A DNA stretch of 64,000 bases from Trichomonas vaginalis G3 (GCF_026262505.1 NC_067207.1:12616082-12680081), one strand, 5' to 3'; shown: positions 1-7,250, counted from the first letter of the stretch. Numbers and translations are program-made. Notes: generated from the letters alone by a model not told the origin.

Positions 1-372
1 GTGTACATCATTACTGCTACCAGCAACTCCTAATATTTGTTTCTCATTCATGACTAAATTCTTTAGGCATTTAATGTTGTCGTCAAATCGAAAGCTCTTT
101 AACAATTCAATGAGAACATTCAGTACTTTCACTAATGAGGCATCTACTGTAGAATTTATATATTGCACCGTTCCATCATTTATGATAGGAACTTTACTTA
201 TTGTAATGAATGGGTCATAAGTGTTAAAAGTATCGAAATCAATGACTTTTTTAGTTTTTCCATCGTCAATGACTAAATCATTGCCTTCAATGGTTAAAGT
301 TGAGTTTTCGTTTACTAGTTCATGTGCTCTTCTTGCTTCATTTGTTTCATACGCATATGCAGCAATAGTCAT
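1..372 (-). CDS. Polinton A protein of unknown role, partial at window edge
   Basis: An open frame of 124 codons runs from the ATG complementary to 370-372 to the window edge without a stop. The product begins MTIAAYAYETNEARRAHELV and contains a stretch rich in short beta-type segments (LTIEGNDLVIDDGKTKKVID). I do not recognise the family. It is divergently paired with the gene starting at 390 across only 17 bp, the same arrangement as the ATPase and penton-like pair near 3.4 kb, which supports it as a real Polinton gene. Its 3' part is outside the window. Confidence 0.6.
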   Translation of the reverse strand, partial: MTIAAYAYETNEARRAHELVNENSTLTIEGNDLVIDDGKTKKVIDFDTFNTYDPFITISKVPIINDGTVQYINSTVDASLVKVLNVLIELLKSFRFDDNIKCLKNLVMNEKQILGVAGSSNDVH

Positions 373-389
373 ATTTTAATGAGAATAAA
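373..389. promoter_or_regulatory. short divergent promoter-like spacer
   Basis: This 17 bp spacer (ATTTTAATGAGAATAAA) is all the DNA between two divergent Polinton genes. It nearly matches the 16 bp spacer at 3420-3435 in inverted orientation. The octamer ATTTTAAT starts 17 nt before the right-hand ATG, as it does before two other genes of copy A. Confidence 0.5.
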
Positions 390-803
390 ATGTTGTTCTA
401 TTTGCAAAGTACTGACCCAAACGAATACGGAACAGTAAAGCTACAAACAAACTTAGGTCTTCAGAATGAAGCGCTTGCTTTCAGAGTTGTTGACTTCAAT
501 ACTATCGCAACTTTTGTCATAACAGATGAAACAGATTTCATGGAGTTTGAAATAGATGGAAAGAAGCATGAAATAAGATTTCACAATAATGTAGAATATA
601 AGATGGAAACATTAGCTGGAGTGTTAAATGCGCTCATAAATACTACAATAAACAAGGAGAACGAAGAAAACTTAATGAATGTTAAACTTATTGCAGGAGT
701 TTTGAAGTTCAGTTATGCGAAGGAGTTTAAGATAACACGAATGAGTCATAGAGTTCAATTGCTTCTGGGAGCATACCATATGACATTTCCTTTGAAAAGT
801 TGA
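390..803 (+). CDS. Polinton A protein, possible minor virion protein
   Basis: The 137-residue product appears whole. It is beta-rich, with segments such as FEIDGKKHEIRFHNNVEY followed by a helical stretch METLAGVLNALI, and has no signal peptide or membrane segment. Its place beside the capsid-type genes of copy A suggests a small structural protein, but I see no diagnostic motif. The ATG at 390 is chosen because the ATTTTAAT promoter-like octamer lies 17 nt upstream. It is followed after 13 bp by the next gene on the same strand. Confidence 0.55.
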   Translation: MLFYLQSTDPNEYGTVKLQTNLGLQNEALAFRVVDFNTIATFVITDETDFMEFEIDGKKHEIRFHNNVEYKMETLAGVLNALINTTINKENEENLMNVKLIAGVLKFSYAKEFKITRMSHRVQLLLGAYHMTFPLKS

Positions 804-816
804 CAAAACGATTGAG

Positions 817-1164
817 ATGAAATCTGTTCCATACGTATGTTATGGCAATTGTTTATACATTGAGTCAAAAATAGCTAATGTCACAGGTATTTCAGGAGTT
901 AATAGTAAAGGTTCAGTAGAATATAAGTCTTTCTGTTATGAAGTAAATTCAATGTTCATTCCAAACGTTCCTGTCATAGCAACTCATTTAGGTAAATGGG
1001 TTCGCATTAGTCCTCATAATTTGAAAGACATGCAATTCAGACTAGTTGACTTTCAAGGAGAGCCTGTAGAACTGAAGGCACCAGTGCGAATGACTGTTGA
1101 AGTAGACTTTTTAGAAAATATTAAATGCAACAGCTTACAAGAGAACTCAGAGCTAAAAATATAA
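817..1164 (+). CDS. Polinton A small protein, possible capsid-associated
   Basis: The 115-residue product looks whole. The stretch FRLVDFQGEPVELKAPVRMT resembles the alternating polar and hydrophobic strands of a jelly-roll edge, which hints at a structural role, but I cannot assign a family. The last 40 bases overlap the next gene in another frame, in keeping with the very tight packing of this element. Confidence 0.5.
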   Translation: MKSVPYVCYGNCLYIESKIANVTGISGVNSKGSVEYKSFCYEVNSMFIPNVPVIATHLGKWVRISPHNLKDMQFRLVDFQGEPVELKAPVRMTVEVDFLENIKCNSLQENSELKI

Positions 1165-1397
1165 AGTATGAATGTTATGTATTAGGTCATGAACTTTGGT
1201 TGTTGCTGTTTGATGAAACAAATGAGTTAGTTATGTCAGTCAAGAGAACAGAAAAAGGCGTCAAAGGCGCCGAGCGCAAAGCGCTATATTGTGTTAGTGA
1301 GAACTGCACCAAGTCAATAAGATTAGGTTTGCATTATGAAGATGAGTTCGATACTGTTGAAGAAGTTTTGGATAGATATTACAAATTGCTAACTTGA
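1125..1397 (+). CDS. Polinton A small protein of unknown role
   Basis: The 90-residue product starts MQQLTRELRAKNIKYECYVL and overlaps the 3' end of the gene at 817. A GC-rich, partly palindromic stretch (about 1255-1295, giving KGVKGAERKAL) lies inside it and resembles the GGCGC...GCGCC units at 1407 and 1925. The stop codon falls just before the palindromic insert at 1407. No family is recognised. Confidence 0.45.
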   Translation: MQQLTRELRAKNIKYECYVLGHELWLLLFDETNELVMSVKRTEKGVKGAERKALYCVSENCTKSIRLGLHYEDEFDTVEEVLDRYYKLLT

Positions 1398-1406
1398 AAT
1401 TTTTTT

Positions 1407-1455
1407 GACTAACGGCGCAAAGCGCCAAGATGGGCTCAAAGAGCCCTCCTGACTG
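1407..1455. repeat. palindromic mini-insert, copy 1
   Basis: Two short hairpins stand side by side: GGCGCAAAGCGCC and GGGCTCAAAGAGCCC, separated by AAGATG. A closely related unit lies at 1925-1975 and a weak one near 2073-2097. Read on the minus strand it encodes SGGLFEPILALCAV. It separates two convergent genes, so it could act as a shared 3' end signal or be a very small mobile repeat. Confidence 0.65.
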
Positions 1456-1457
1456 CT

Positions 1458-2108
1458 TTAATTTACTAAAACATATTTCAAACATAATTTATATTCTGTT
1501 GAAAGTTTTGTATACTCGTTCGAATATTTATACTTAAACTCAACTCCTGGAGTACCTGGTATTTCAATGATGCGGATGTTACCTATTTTCATGAATGGTG
1601 GCGTTTGACCACAGCATTCGATTTCAGGGTCGAGATAGTCAATGACACATTGTTTCCCTGTTATTCGTGATATAACATTTTCAAGGTCCTCCTTTGTTAG
1701 AATTATTTGGTTCTTGCTTATAAGATTTGTCAAAAGCTTCTTATCGTCTTTGAGTAAGATAGTTTGATATAACTGAAGAAGGTAATGGTCTACGTTATCT
1801 GAAGGATTTGTTTGAACATTTGTGTAAGGGTTGTCGTTGGCTTCTCTTGAAAGAATTTGGTCCAGTGGTGGATACTCTAACTTAACATCTGATGTAGCGT
1901 TAGCGTTTGAAGCTGAGTTTAAATTCACGGCGCCATGCGCCAAGATGGGCTCTTTGAGCCCTCCCGACTTAAGTTCTGGTTCTTTTTCTTTCAAACACTC
2001 CGAACTATAGTTCTTTATGACAATATTGTTTGTCGTTCGTGAGTCAACATTTGATGTTGGTTCAATTGGAACATTAACGGCACCAGCTAAGATGGATTTG
2101 CTTCTCAT
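1458..2108 (-). CDS. Polinton A protein of unknown role carrying in-frame palindromic inserts
   Basis: The 216-residue product looks whole. Residues about 46-60 (SGGLKEPILAHGAVN) come from the palindromic insert at 1925-1975, and the N-terminal KSILAGAVNVP looks like a worn copy of the same unit. The remaining C-terminal part includes acidic and helical stretches with LLQLYQTILLKDDKKLLTNL and a cysteine-bearing segment ECCGQTPPFMKIGN. I do not recognise a family. The start is 25 bp from the divergent gene at 2134. Confidence 0.5.
   Translation of the reverse strand: MRSKSILAGAVNVPIEPTSNVDSRTTNNIVIKNYSSECLKEKEPELKSGGLKEPILAHGAVNLNSASNANATSDVKLEYPPLDQILSREANDNPYTNVQTNPSDNVDHYLLQLYQTILLKDDKKLLTNLISKNQIILTKEDLENVISRITGKQCVIDYLDPEIECCGQTPPFMKIGNIRIIEIPGTPGVEFKYKYSNEYTKLSTEYKLCLKYVLVN
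1925..1975. repeat. palindromic mini-insert, copy 2 (in frame inside a gene)
   Basis: It has the same two-hairpin design as the unit at 1407: GGCGCCATGCGCC, then AAGATG, then GGGCTCTTTGAGCCC. The loop of the second hairpin is TTT here and AAA at 1407, so the stem is kept while the loop changes. It lies inside the minus-strand gene 1458-2108 and keeps its frame open. Confidence 0.65.
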
Positions 2109-2133
2109 TTCATATAGAATAAAAACCTTTTAT

Positions 2134-2535
2134 ATGTATGAAATGAACAATATACTCGACAAGGGTTTGAATGTAAAGCTAACGAATGAAAATATTGTTG
2201 AATTCACTGAGACAGGTGCTGTGTATAAAGATGTAGAACTACTGAACAAAAGAGCTAAGGGAAGAAGCAGGAACATGAACAAAGGGTGGAAGCCTATAAA
2301 AATTTATGTCAATGATGGCTCAGGAGGTTCAAACATAAAGTATGCAGAAAGTTATAGAGTTTATGCGCTAAAAGGTGAAAAGCCTTCATTTAAGAACAGC
2401 TATTCTAACGCATATCCTCAAAAGTTAACGGATGGGGAAGTGGATGATATGAATGACAGCAAAAATATTAACAGAAATGGCGACAGAGATGCATGGAATT
2501 TGTTTACCATCAGTCAATTGAAGGTTAAACTTTAA
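2134..2535 (+). CDS. Polinton A protein of unknown role
   Basis: The 133-residue product begins MYEMNNILDKGLNVKLTNEN and looks whole. I chose the ATG at 2134 because it leaves a 25 bp spacer (with AGAATAAA) from the divergent minus-strand start at 2108; the frame is open further upstream but would overlap that gene. The middle is basic (NKRAKGRSRNMNKGW) and the C-terminus polar. Its end overlaps the convergent ATPase gene by four bases. No family is recognised. Confidence 0.5.
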   Translation: MYEMNNILDKGLNVKLTNENIVEFTETGAVYKDVELLNKRAKGRSRNMNKGWKPIKIYVNDGSGGSNIKYAESYRVYALKGEKPSFKNSYSNAYPQKLTDGEVDDMNDSKNINRNGDRDAWNLFTISQLKVKL

Positions 2536-3419
2536 AACAATGTTGGTCGTTCCCATGGAATATTTTTGACTTTAATGGTATTAGTCATGATATGAATCTC
2601 AAGGTATGAACGAGGAGAGATGAGAGACTTATATGCTTCCCAAATTTCTTCAAAAGGTAATGTTATACCTGACTGTTTCCAAATGAGTTCAATATCATAG
2701 CGTGAGAAACCTTGAAAGATAACGAAGTCAGTTATGAGACGTTTTATGTTTAAAGCTAAAAACCTCCATGTTTGCATAAGTATTGCTACAGTTAAGTGGT
2801 AATGTCTGACTTTAGTAATGATGTTAGCTAATGGTGAGTCAGGCTTTGACACTAAACCTTTTCCGGCGAAGTCGTCGCAAACGAGCAGAGTGTTTGAAGG
2901 ATACTTTTTGAAGGGGTATTTTGAAAGTTTTGACAGAATGTAGTTTGTAAGTCGTTTCATATCGTAAACTCCTGAGTATTGACGTAAGTGGTGTTTGTCA
3001 ATAATTCTTTCCATCTCTTCTGAAGTCTTTTGCATTCCTGACTGTATAAATTCAACGATGGCATAATATTTCCTCTTACGTCGAATGTAACGTTGAAGAA
3101 ATTCAATGAGTTCGCTATCTGGAACTTTAACGACAGAGGCTTGAACTTTTGACATAAATGTTTTCGCTGTTGAGTCCATAGAGTCTGAAGTTGCTGATAT
3201 AATGATTTGGTCATAATATGAATCTTGACCTAAACGCTCTGTTATGAGTATATGACGAATGAGGTTAAATGTCTTACCTGACCCCATCTTTCCACAATAG
3301 AAATAAACACCATTTGAACAGAACTCATAGTCCTTACTGAAAGGAAGAATAAGAGAAGAGTTAAGTTTGTCTGTAGTTTCATTCATGTCTTCATCTACGT
3401 CATGTATTAAATGCTTCAT
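2532..3419 (-). CDS. Polinton A packaging ATPase (FtsK/HerA-type)
   Basis: The 295-residue product is a P-loop ATPase. The Walker A motif GKMGSGKT lies at about residues 43-50 (YFYCGKMGSGKTFNL) and the Walker B strand TLLVCDDFAGKG at about 180. Polinton and related virus ATPases of this class drive genome packaging into the capsid. The length is usual for the family and the frame looks whole. Its start faces that of the penton-like gene across 16 bp, so the pair probably shares a bidirectional promoter. I saw no second ATPase in copy B. Confidence 0.85.
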   Translation of the reverse strand: MKHLIHDVDEDMNETTDKLNSSLILPFSKDYEFCSNGVYFYCGKMGSGKTFNLIRHILITERLGQDSYYDQIIISATSDSMDSTAKTFMSKVQASVVKVPDSELIEFLQRYIRRKRKYYAIVEFIQSGMQKTSEEMERIIDKHHLRQYSGVYDMKRLTNYILSKLSKYPFKKYPSNTLLVCDDFAGKGLVSKPDSPLANIITKVRHYHLTVAILMQTWRFLALNIKRLITDFVIFQGFSRYDIELIWKQSGITLPFEEIWEAYKSLISPRSYLEIHIMTNTIKVKNIPWERPTLF

Positions 3420-3435
3420 TTTATCTCCATTAAAA
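3420..3435. promoter_or_regulatory. 16 bp bidirectional promoter-like spacer
   Basis: TTTATCTCCATTAAAA is the whole spacer between the divergent ATPase and penton-like genes. Read on the minus strand it is TTTTAATGGAGATAAA, which matches the plus-strand spacer at 373-389 at most positions. The conserved parts are TTTTAAT and GATAAA or GAATAAA next to the ATG. Confidence 0.5.
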
Positions 3436-4317
3436 ATGCAAGTCAGAAATATTCAGAACATAGCACCGAGTCTAACTGACAAGAGTATAAAGATATACTA
3501 TGAACACGTTATGATGAAACCAACCAAAATTCAAGAAAGTCAGTATACTTATGAATATCCAAGACACTGGGTAGAGTATGTAGGAGGTGAGAAAGCTATT
3601 GAAATAAGACAAGTTAGAAGTATTCCAGCAGGAAGGACAATATTATTGAAGAACTTTAATGTTTTGAGATATAATGATGAGACAAAGAAGCAAGATAGTT
3701 TTCCTATTGCTGTGTATGTGAACCTAGACACAGGAGATGACATGAAAGTTTTTAACACAAAGCTTCAAACGGTAGTGAGAGAACAACTGACTGCGGAAGG
3801 ACACCCATTACCTTCAGAAGTTACCATAGCGTATAATTTTGAAACAAATGCAATAGATTTTAAAGTCGTCTCTGCAAAGAAGTCAGGTTTTACATTTAAT
3901 GAAGCAGATGTATATTCGAATGAAAACTTCAAAGCTATTGCATGGTTAGATAATGACGATTGCTTTAAGAAAATATTTAAATTCAGTGACTCAACGATGT
4001 CAATAGATGACCTTCGTGGAATGTTACCATCGACGTTTACAGTAGAAGGTTCAGCAGGATTGCTTACAAGATTGTCAATTGGTGGTATTTGGTCTCGTGA
4101 GAACATTGTTATAAAATCCAGTATAAGTGAATTTGCTGAAGAATCTATATTATGTCTTTCAAACTATATGTATTCGCCGCCGAAGCATTATAGTATAACA
4201 AACTTTGTCAGTAAGTTTAATATAAGACTTGTTGAACCTTCTTCAATGAAAGATGTTGTGCTACCCAAAGACGGAAAGGATGGACTCATTATTGAGATGA
4301 TTTTAATAGCATATTAA
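3436..4317 (+). CDS. Polinton A penton-like minor capsid protein
   Basis: The 293-residue product begins MQVRNIQNIAPSLTDKSIKI; this ATG is preferred to one 69 bases upstream that would overlap the ATPase gene. It is related to the product of copy B at 15755: both share GIW-[SD]-R near the middle, P-K-[HY]-Y-[SK]-[IL]-T-x-F, and a C-terminal P-[KP]-DGKD-x-L-x-IE block. In Polintons a jelly-roll minor capsid protein forms the capsid vertices, and I infer that role from relation and context. The frame looks whole. Confidence 0.6.
   Translation: MQVRNIQNIAPSLTDKSIKIYYEHVMMKPTKIQESQYTYEYPRHWVEYVGGEKAIEIRQVRSIPAGRTILLKNFNVLRYNDETKKQDSFPIAVYVNLDTGDDMKVFNTKLQTVVREQLTAEGHPLPSEVTIAYNFETNAIDFKVVSAKKSGFTFNEADVYSNENFKAIAWLDNDDCFKKIFKFSDSTMSIDDLRGMLPSTFTVEGSAGLLTRLSIGGIWSRENIVIKSSISEFAEESILCLSNYMYSPPKHYSITNFVSKFNIRLVEPSSMKDVVLPKDGKDGLIIEMILIAY
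4300..4307 (+). promoter_or_regulatory. ATTTTAAT octamer inside upstream coding end
   Basis: ATTTTAAT begins 18 nt before the ATG at 4318 and lies within the last codons of the penton-like gene. The same octamer occupies the same place before the genes at 390 and 4516. Confidence 0.4.
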
Positions 4318-4515
4318 ATGAGCTTGTTTTTAAAGGTCATTCATGATGAAATAACTGTTGTAGAAGATGTTAGCAATTGTTCAGACATTTTGAAGCGTAT
4401 AGATGAGATAAGAAAGAAGTTTATGAATGAGAATGTTTATGTTTCATTGACTTTCTCCAGTAAAGAGAACTTTTATGAGATAATATTGAAGAGAGATGAT
4501 TTTAATATGGTGTAA
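4318..4515 (+). CDS. Polinton A 65-residue protein
   Basis: The small acidic product MSLFLKVIHDEITVVEDVSN... looks whole. Its ATG follows the stop of the penton-like gene directly, with no spacer, and its own stop touches the next ATG at 4516. Promoter-like ATTTTAAT lies within the preceding gene. No family is recognised. Confidence 0.5.
   Translation: MSLFLKVIHDEITVVEDVSNCSDILKRIDEIRKKFMNENVYVSLTFSSKENFYEIILKRDDFNMV
4499..4506 (+). promoter_or_regulatory. ATTTTAAT octamer inside upstream coding end
   Basis: The octamer begins 17 nt before the ATG at 4516 and overlaps the DFN codons at the end of the 65-residue gene, the third case of this arrangement in copy A. Confidence 0.4.
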
Positions 4516-5040
4516 ATGGTAGCTTGGGCAGCTTTAGGCGCAATGGGAACAAAAGCATTAGCATTTGGAGCAAAAGCACTTGGGGCTTATGACGCAGTAA
4601 ATAAAATGAGTGGAGGAAGAGTTTCGAAGACATTAGATGCAAATAAAGGAAAGATTGGAGGCTGGGTTGCAAAGAAGTTAAGATTAAATAAAATAGGGCT
4701 CATAAATAAAGCATCCAATTTGGTTGCGACTGAGTCAGAAAATGCTTTAGGAAAGGACGATGAGTTTGCAAAACATGCAAAAGACTTTAATGACCAGATG
4801 AAAGGTGAAACAATGCATTTAAATAGAGTCGATGGAACTAAAGAAAATGTTTCTTCTCCACCAGTAGTTCTTCCGTATGGTCCCTATGGAATGTATGGAA
4901 ACCCTTACGAAAGACCATTTGACCCATTGACTGGTGGAAGTAACTGGTATCATTACGGACGAAGAAGAAAGACAGTTAAGCTGGAGACAGACGTGAAGAA
5001 AGCAACTAAAAAGAAACCAAGGAAGAGAGTTATAAAGTAA
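4516..5040 (+). CDS. Polinton A basic protein with amphipathic N-terminus
   Basis: The 174-residue product looks whole. Residues 1-30 (AWAALGAMGTKALAFGAKAL) are small and hydrophobic with regular lysines, as in membrane-active or amphipathic helices. A Pro/Gly/Tyr stretch (VLPYGPYGMYGNPYERP) follows, and the tail is strongly basic (RRRKTVKLETDVKKATKKKP). By analogy with adenovirus pVI or other Polinton virion proteins it may be an internal membrane-active or DNA-binding capsid protein; this is inference from composition only. It starts directly after the preceding stop codon. Confidence 0.5.
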   Translation: MVAWAALGAMGTKALAFGAKALGAYDAVNKMSGGRVSKTLDANKGKIGGWVAKKLRLNKIGLINKASNLVATESENALGKDDEFAKHAKDFNDQMKGETMHLNRVDGTKENVSSPPVVLPYGPYGMYGNPYERPFDPLTGGSNWYHYGRRRKTVKLETDVKKATKKKPRKRVIK

Positions 5041-5177
5041 TGAATTCAACGGGTGAAAAAAGAGGTGAAAAAAGAGGTGAGATTTCACCACTTCACCTAA
5101 ATTTATTTTTTCACCTCTGACAACGTTTATTTTTAAGTTTATTTTATTATTTAGCGAGAACGTTTATTTTTATATAA
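5041..5177. repeat. AT-rich spacer with short GGTGAAAAAAGA repeats
   Basis: Short direct and inverted copies of a TTCACCTC-type word fill the spacer (GGTGAAAAAAGA twice, then TTTCACC, TTCACC and TCACCTC). Just before the next gene stands AACGTTTATTTTTATATAA, a promoter-like stretch also seen before the gene at 18998. Confidence 0.5.
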
Positions 5178-5462
5178 ATGACAGAACAAAAGCAACTCAT
5201 ACAAATCAAAACATATAACAAACATACATTTAAACATTTATTCTTCCTTCCTGAGCATAACATGTTCTTTCAAATACATCCGAGACCAGTTGACTTTTCA
5301 TTGACTGTGTATAAAGATAGAAATAGTTATATCATTAAACCATACGATGACGAAGGTAAGTTATGTAAATTGTACGTTAAGAAGTTAGAGAAAGTTTATG
5401 GCTTCAAGTATGACTACAATAGGGTTAACACTGATGATGAAGATATTGAGGAAAATTTATGA
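5178..5462 (+). CDS. Polinton right-end 94-residue protein (copy A)
   Basis: The acidic product MTEQKQLIQIKTYNKHTFKH... ends NTDDEDIEENL. It is the closest relative of the gene at 19831 in copy B, with 18 differences in 94 residues by my count; the first 26 residues and the acidic tail are unchanged. It is always the last gene before the element's right end in this window. The family and role are unknown. The frame looks whole. Confidence 0.6.
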   Translation: MTEQKQLIQIKTYNKHTFKHLFFLPEHNMFFQIHPRPVDFSLTVYKDRNSYIIKPYDDEGKLCKLYVKKLEKVYGFKYDYNRVNTDDEDIEENL

Positions 5463-5690
5463 GAACATTAGTGAAGTCGTTAGTGAGAATGATAGTGAGA
5501 ACGTTTATTTTTACATTAGTGAGTTCGTTAGTGAAGTGAAGTGGGTGGCGGTTTTGTAAATATTTAAGATTAAGTTAGTTTTTGCGTTCATGTTGTAAAA
5601 TATACGTTAACGGTTTTGTAAATATTTAAGGTTAAGTGGTGTACGGAGGCGCGCAGTGCCTCAGTACCCAAGACTTGTATACTAACTCTG
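5463..5690 (+). repeat. right end of Polinton A with GC-rich palindrome
   Basis: AT-rich short repeats (TTAGTGA-type and GGTTTTGTAAATATTTAAG twice) lead into an imperfect palindrome, GTACGGAGGCGC-GCA-GTGCCTCAGTAC, at about 5639-5665. The same order of parts stands at 20116-20310. Sequence resemblance between the two ends fades near 5686 and 20306, which I take as the element edge. The integrase frame of copy B starts inside this block. Confidence 0.6.
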
Positions 5691-6592
5691 ACGCATACCA
5701 ATTTGACACTCTCATTCAAAGCAGAAAAGGAGGACATAAACCATTCCTCATCTTCATAAATGTTAACACTCGCAAAGCTTTTGCGTATATAATGAGAAAT
5801 AAAGGAACTCGTGAAGTGTTAAGAGTTTTACAAAAGTTTGTAGCAGAACATAACCCAAGTACTTTAACATCAGACCAAGACAATGCTTACCTCAGCAATG
5901 AAATCACAGATTTTCTCATTAAGCATAACATAACTCACTACACTACTGAAGACCATAACCATAACATACTCGGCATCATAAACCGCTTCATAAGGACTCT
6001 CAGAGATTTAAATCAAGAGCGAGACTTTACCGAAGAAACAATGAAACATTTTCTCGAAGTATATAATTCCTCAACACATTCTACAACAGGACATACACCA
6101 AATTCAATGACACAACAACAAGAAGAAAAGTATATACAAAAGAAACGAAGTCAAACACAAAATATCAGAAATTCAACACAATTTACCCTCATTCCTGGTA
6201 CAAAAGTTCGTGTAGTTCTTGACGACAAACCATTGACAAAGAAACGTTTAAGGTTAAGTCGAAATTATTATATCGTAGACTCTACGCAAGGTAATGGATA
6301 TCTTATAAAAGCTGCTGACGACTCCATAGCATTTTACCCTCGTCATAAATTAGTTGAAAGTAGTAATGGCAAACTTGCTGAAACCATTGACGAAGCAAAG
6401 CGAGGAGTGGTTATTGAAATACTTGGCTATAACACAAACGATGACACTTATAAAGTAAGATATGAAGGAGGCGTTGAAGATGTTATACCATCTAAGAACT
6501 TGAGAGAGTCGAAGCCAACACATCTGGGACCATTAGAGCGGGAGTATTGGAAAGACAAAAATATGCCAGAAAGAATAAGAAAATTCATCTAA
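5636..6592 (+). CDS. Polinton B integrase (retroviral-type, with chromodomain-like end)
   Basis: The integrase core spans about residues 22-165: FDTLIQS, then FLIFINVNTRKAFAY, TSDQDNAYLS and GIINRFIRTLRD, all typical of Polinton integrases of the retroviral DDE class. The C-terminal part (ILGYNTNDDTYKVRYEGG to SKNLRES) resembles the SH3/chromodomain-like module of these enzymes. The protein inserts the element into the genome. The first codons (VYGGAQCLST) lie inside the palindrome that marks the end of copy A. Downstream is a satellite block. Confidence 0.85.
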   Translation: MVYGGAQCLSTQDLYTNSDAYQFDTLIQSRKGGHKPFLIFINVNTRKAFAYIMRNKGTREVLRVLQKFVAEHNPSTLTSDQDNAYLSNEITDFLIKHNITHYTTEDHNHNILGIINRFIRTLRDLNQERDFTEETMKHFLEVYNSSTHSTTGHTPNSMTQQQEEKYIQKKRSQTQNIRNSTQFTLIPGTKVRVVLDDKPLTKKRLRLSRNYYIVDSTQGNGYLIKAADDSIAFYPRHKLVESSNGKLAETIDEAKRGVVIEILGYNTNDDTYKVRYEGGVEDVIPSKNLRESKPTHLGPLEREYWKDKNMPERIRKFI

Positions 6593-6619
6593 ACTTTTTC
6601 ATTAGATGTAAATCAGACA

Positions 6620-7130
6620 TGAATATATTTTAGGTGAAGTGGTTTTTAGGTGTGCCTATGTGCCTATGTGCCTAGGTCATTTTAACTTCTCTGAAAAAGT
6701 GTGACAACACGACATTTTGACAACAGTCCAGGAAAATGTCAAGACTTCTTCTTCGTAAATGTTTTGAAGAACTGAAGTGTGCCTATGTGCCCATGTGCCT
6801 AGGTCATTTTAACTTCTCTGAAAAAGTGTGACAACACGACATTTTGACAACAGTCCAGGAAAATGTCAAGACTTCTTCTTCGTAAATGTTTTGAAGAACT
6901 GAAGTGTGCCTATGTGCCCATGTGCCTAGGTCATTTTAACTTCTCTGAAAAAGTGTGACAACACGACATTTTGACAACAGTCCAGGAAATAAACTTCTTC
7001 GTAAATGTTTTGAAGAACTGAAGTGTGCCTATGTGCCCATGTGCCTAGGTCATTTTAACTTCTCTGAAAAAGTGTGACAACACGACATTTTGACAACAAC
7101 ACAGGAAATAAACTTCTTCTTCATCTATGT
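6620..7130 (+). repeat. tandem repeat, ~127 bp units
   Basis: Four units are spaced 127, 127 and 119 bp apart, judged from CCTAGGTCATTTTAAC at 6671, 6798, 6925 and 7044. Each unit has a short subrepeat TGTGCCTA and the block GTGTGACAACACGACATTTT. The block stands in inverted orientation to 8215-8402 on the other side of the 302-residue gene. Confidence 0.85.
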
Positions 7131-7203
7131 TTTGTCATGACTTCATCGTCAATGTTTTGTCATGACTTCATCGTCAATGTTTTGTCATGACTTCTTCATC
7201 GTA
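7131..7203 (+). repeat. 24 bp tandem repeat
   Basis: Three copies of a unit built on TTTTGTCATGACTTCATCG lie directly after the 127 bp repeats. A diverged inverted relative (CATGACAAAAC, ATGAAATCATGAC) lies at 8245-8295. Confidence 0.7.
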
Positions 7204-7250
7204 TTCTTTCACCCGTTGAATTTTCATGAATTTTCCCGAAATAAAAAATA

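Larger units (their letters stand above)
1..5690 (+). mobile_element. Polinton/Maverick copy A (right part)
   Basis: This is the right-hand part of a Polinton; its left end lies outside the window. Parts seen are a packaging ATPase, a penton-like capsid protein, and about ten small genes on both strands with spacers of 0-25 bp. The right end carries a 94-residue gene, AT-rich repeats and a GC-rich palindrome (about 5637-5690) that also marks the right end of copy B. Most reading frames look whole, so the copy is probably young. Polintons are large self-synthesising DNA elements with virus-like capsid genes, very abundant in T. vaginalis. The right boundary is set only by comparison with copy B. 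Confidence 0.85.

Noticed and set aside
5600-5800. Search for a left terminal inverted repeat of Polinton B at the A/B junction
   Set aside because: The palindrome there has the same orientation as the right end at 20.27 kb, and no inverted copy follows, so no left terminal repeat is claimed.
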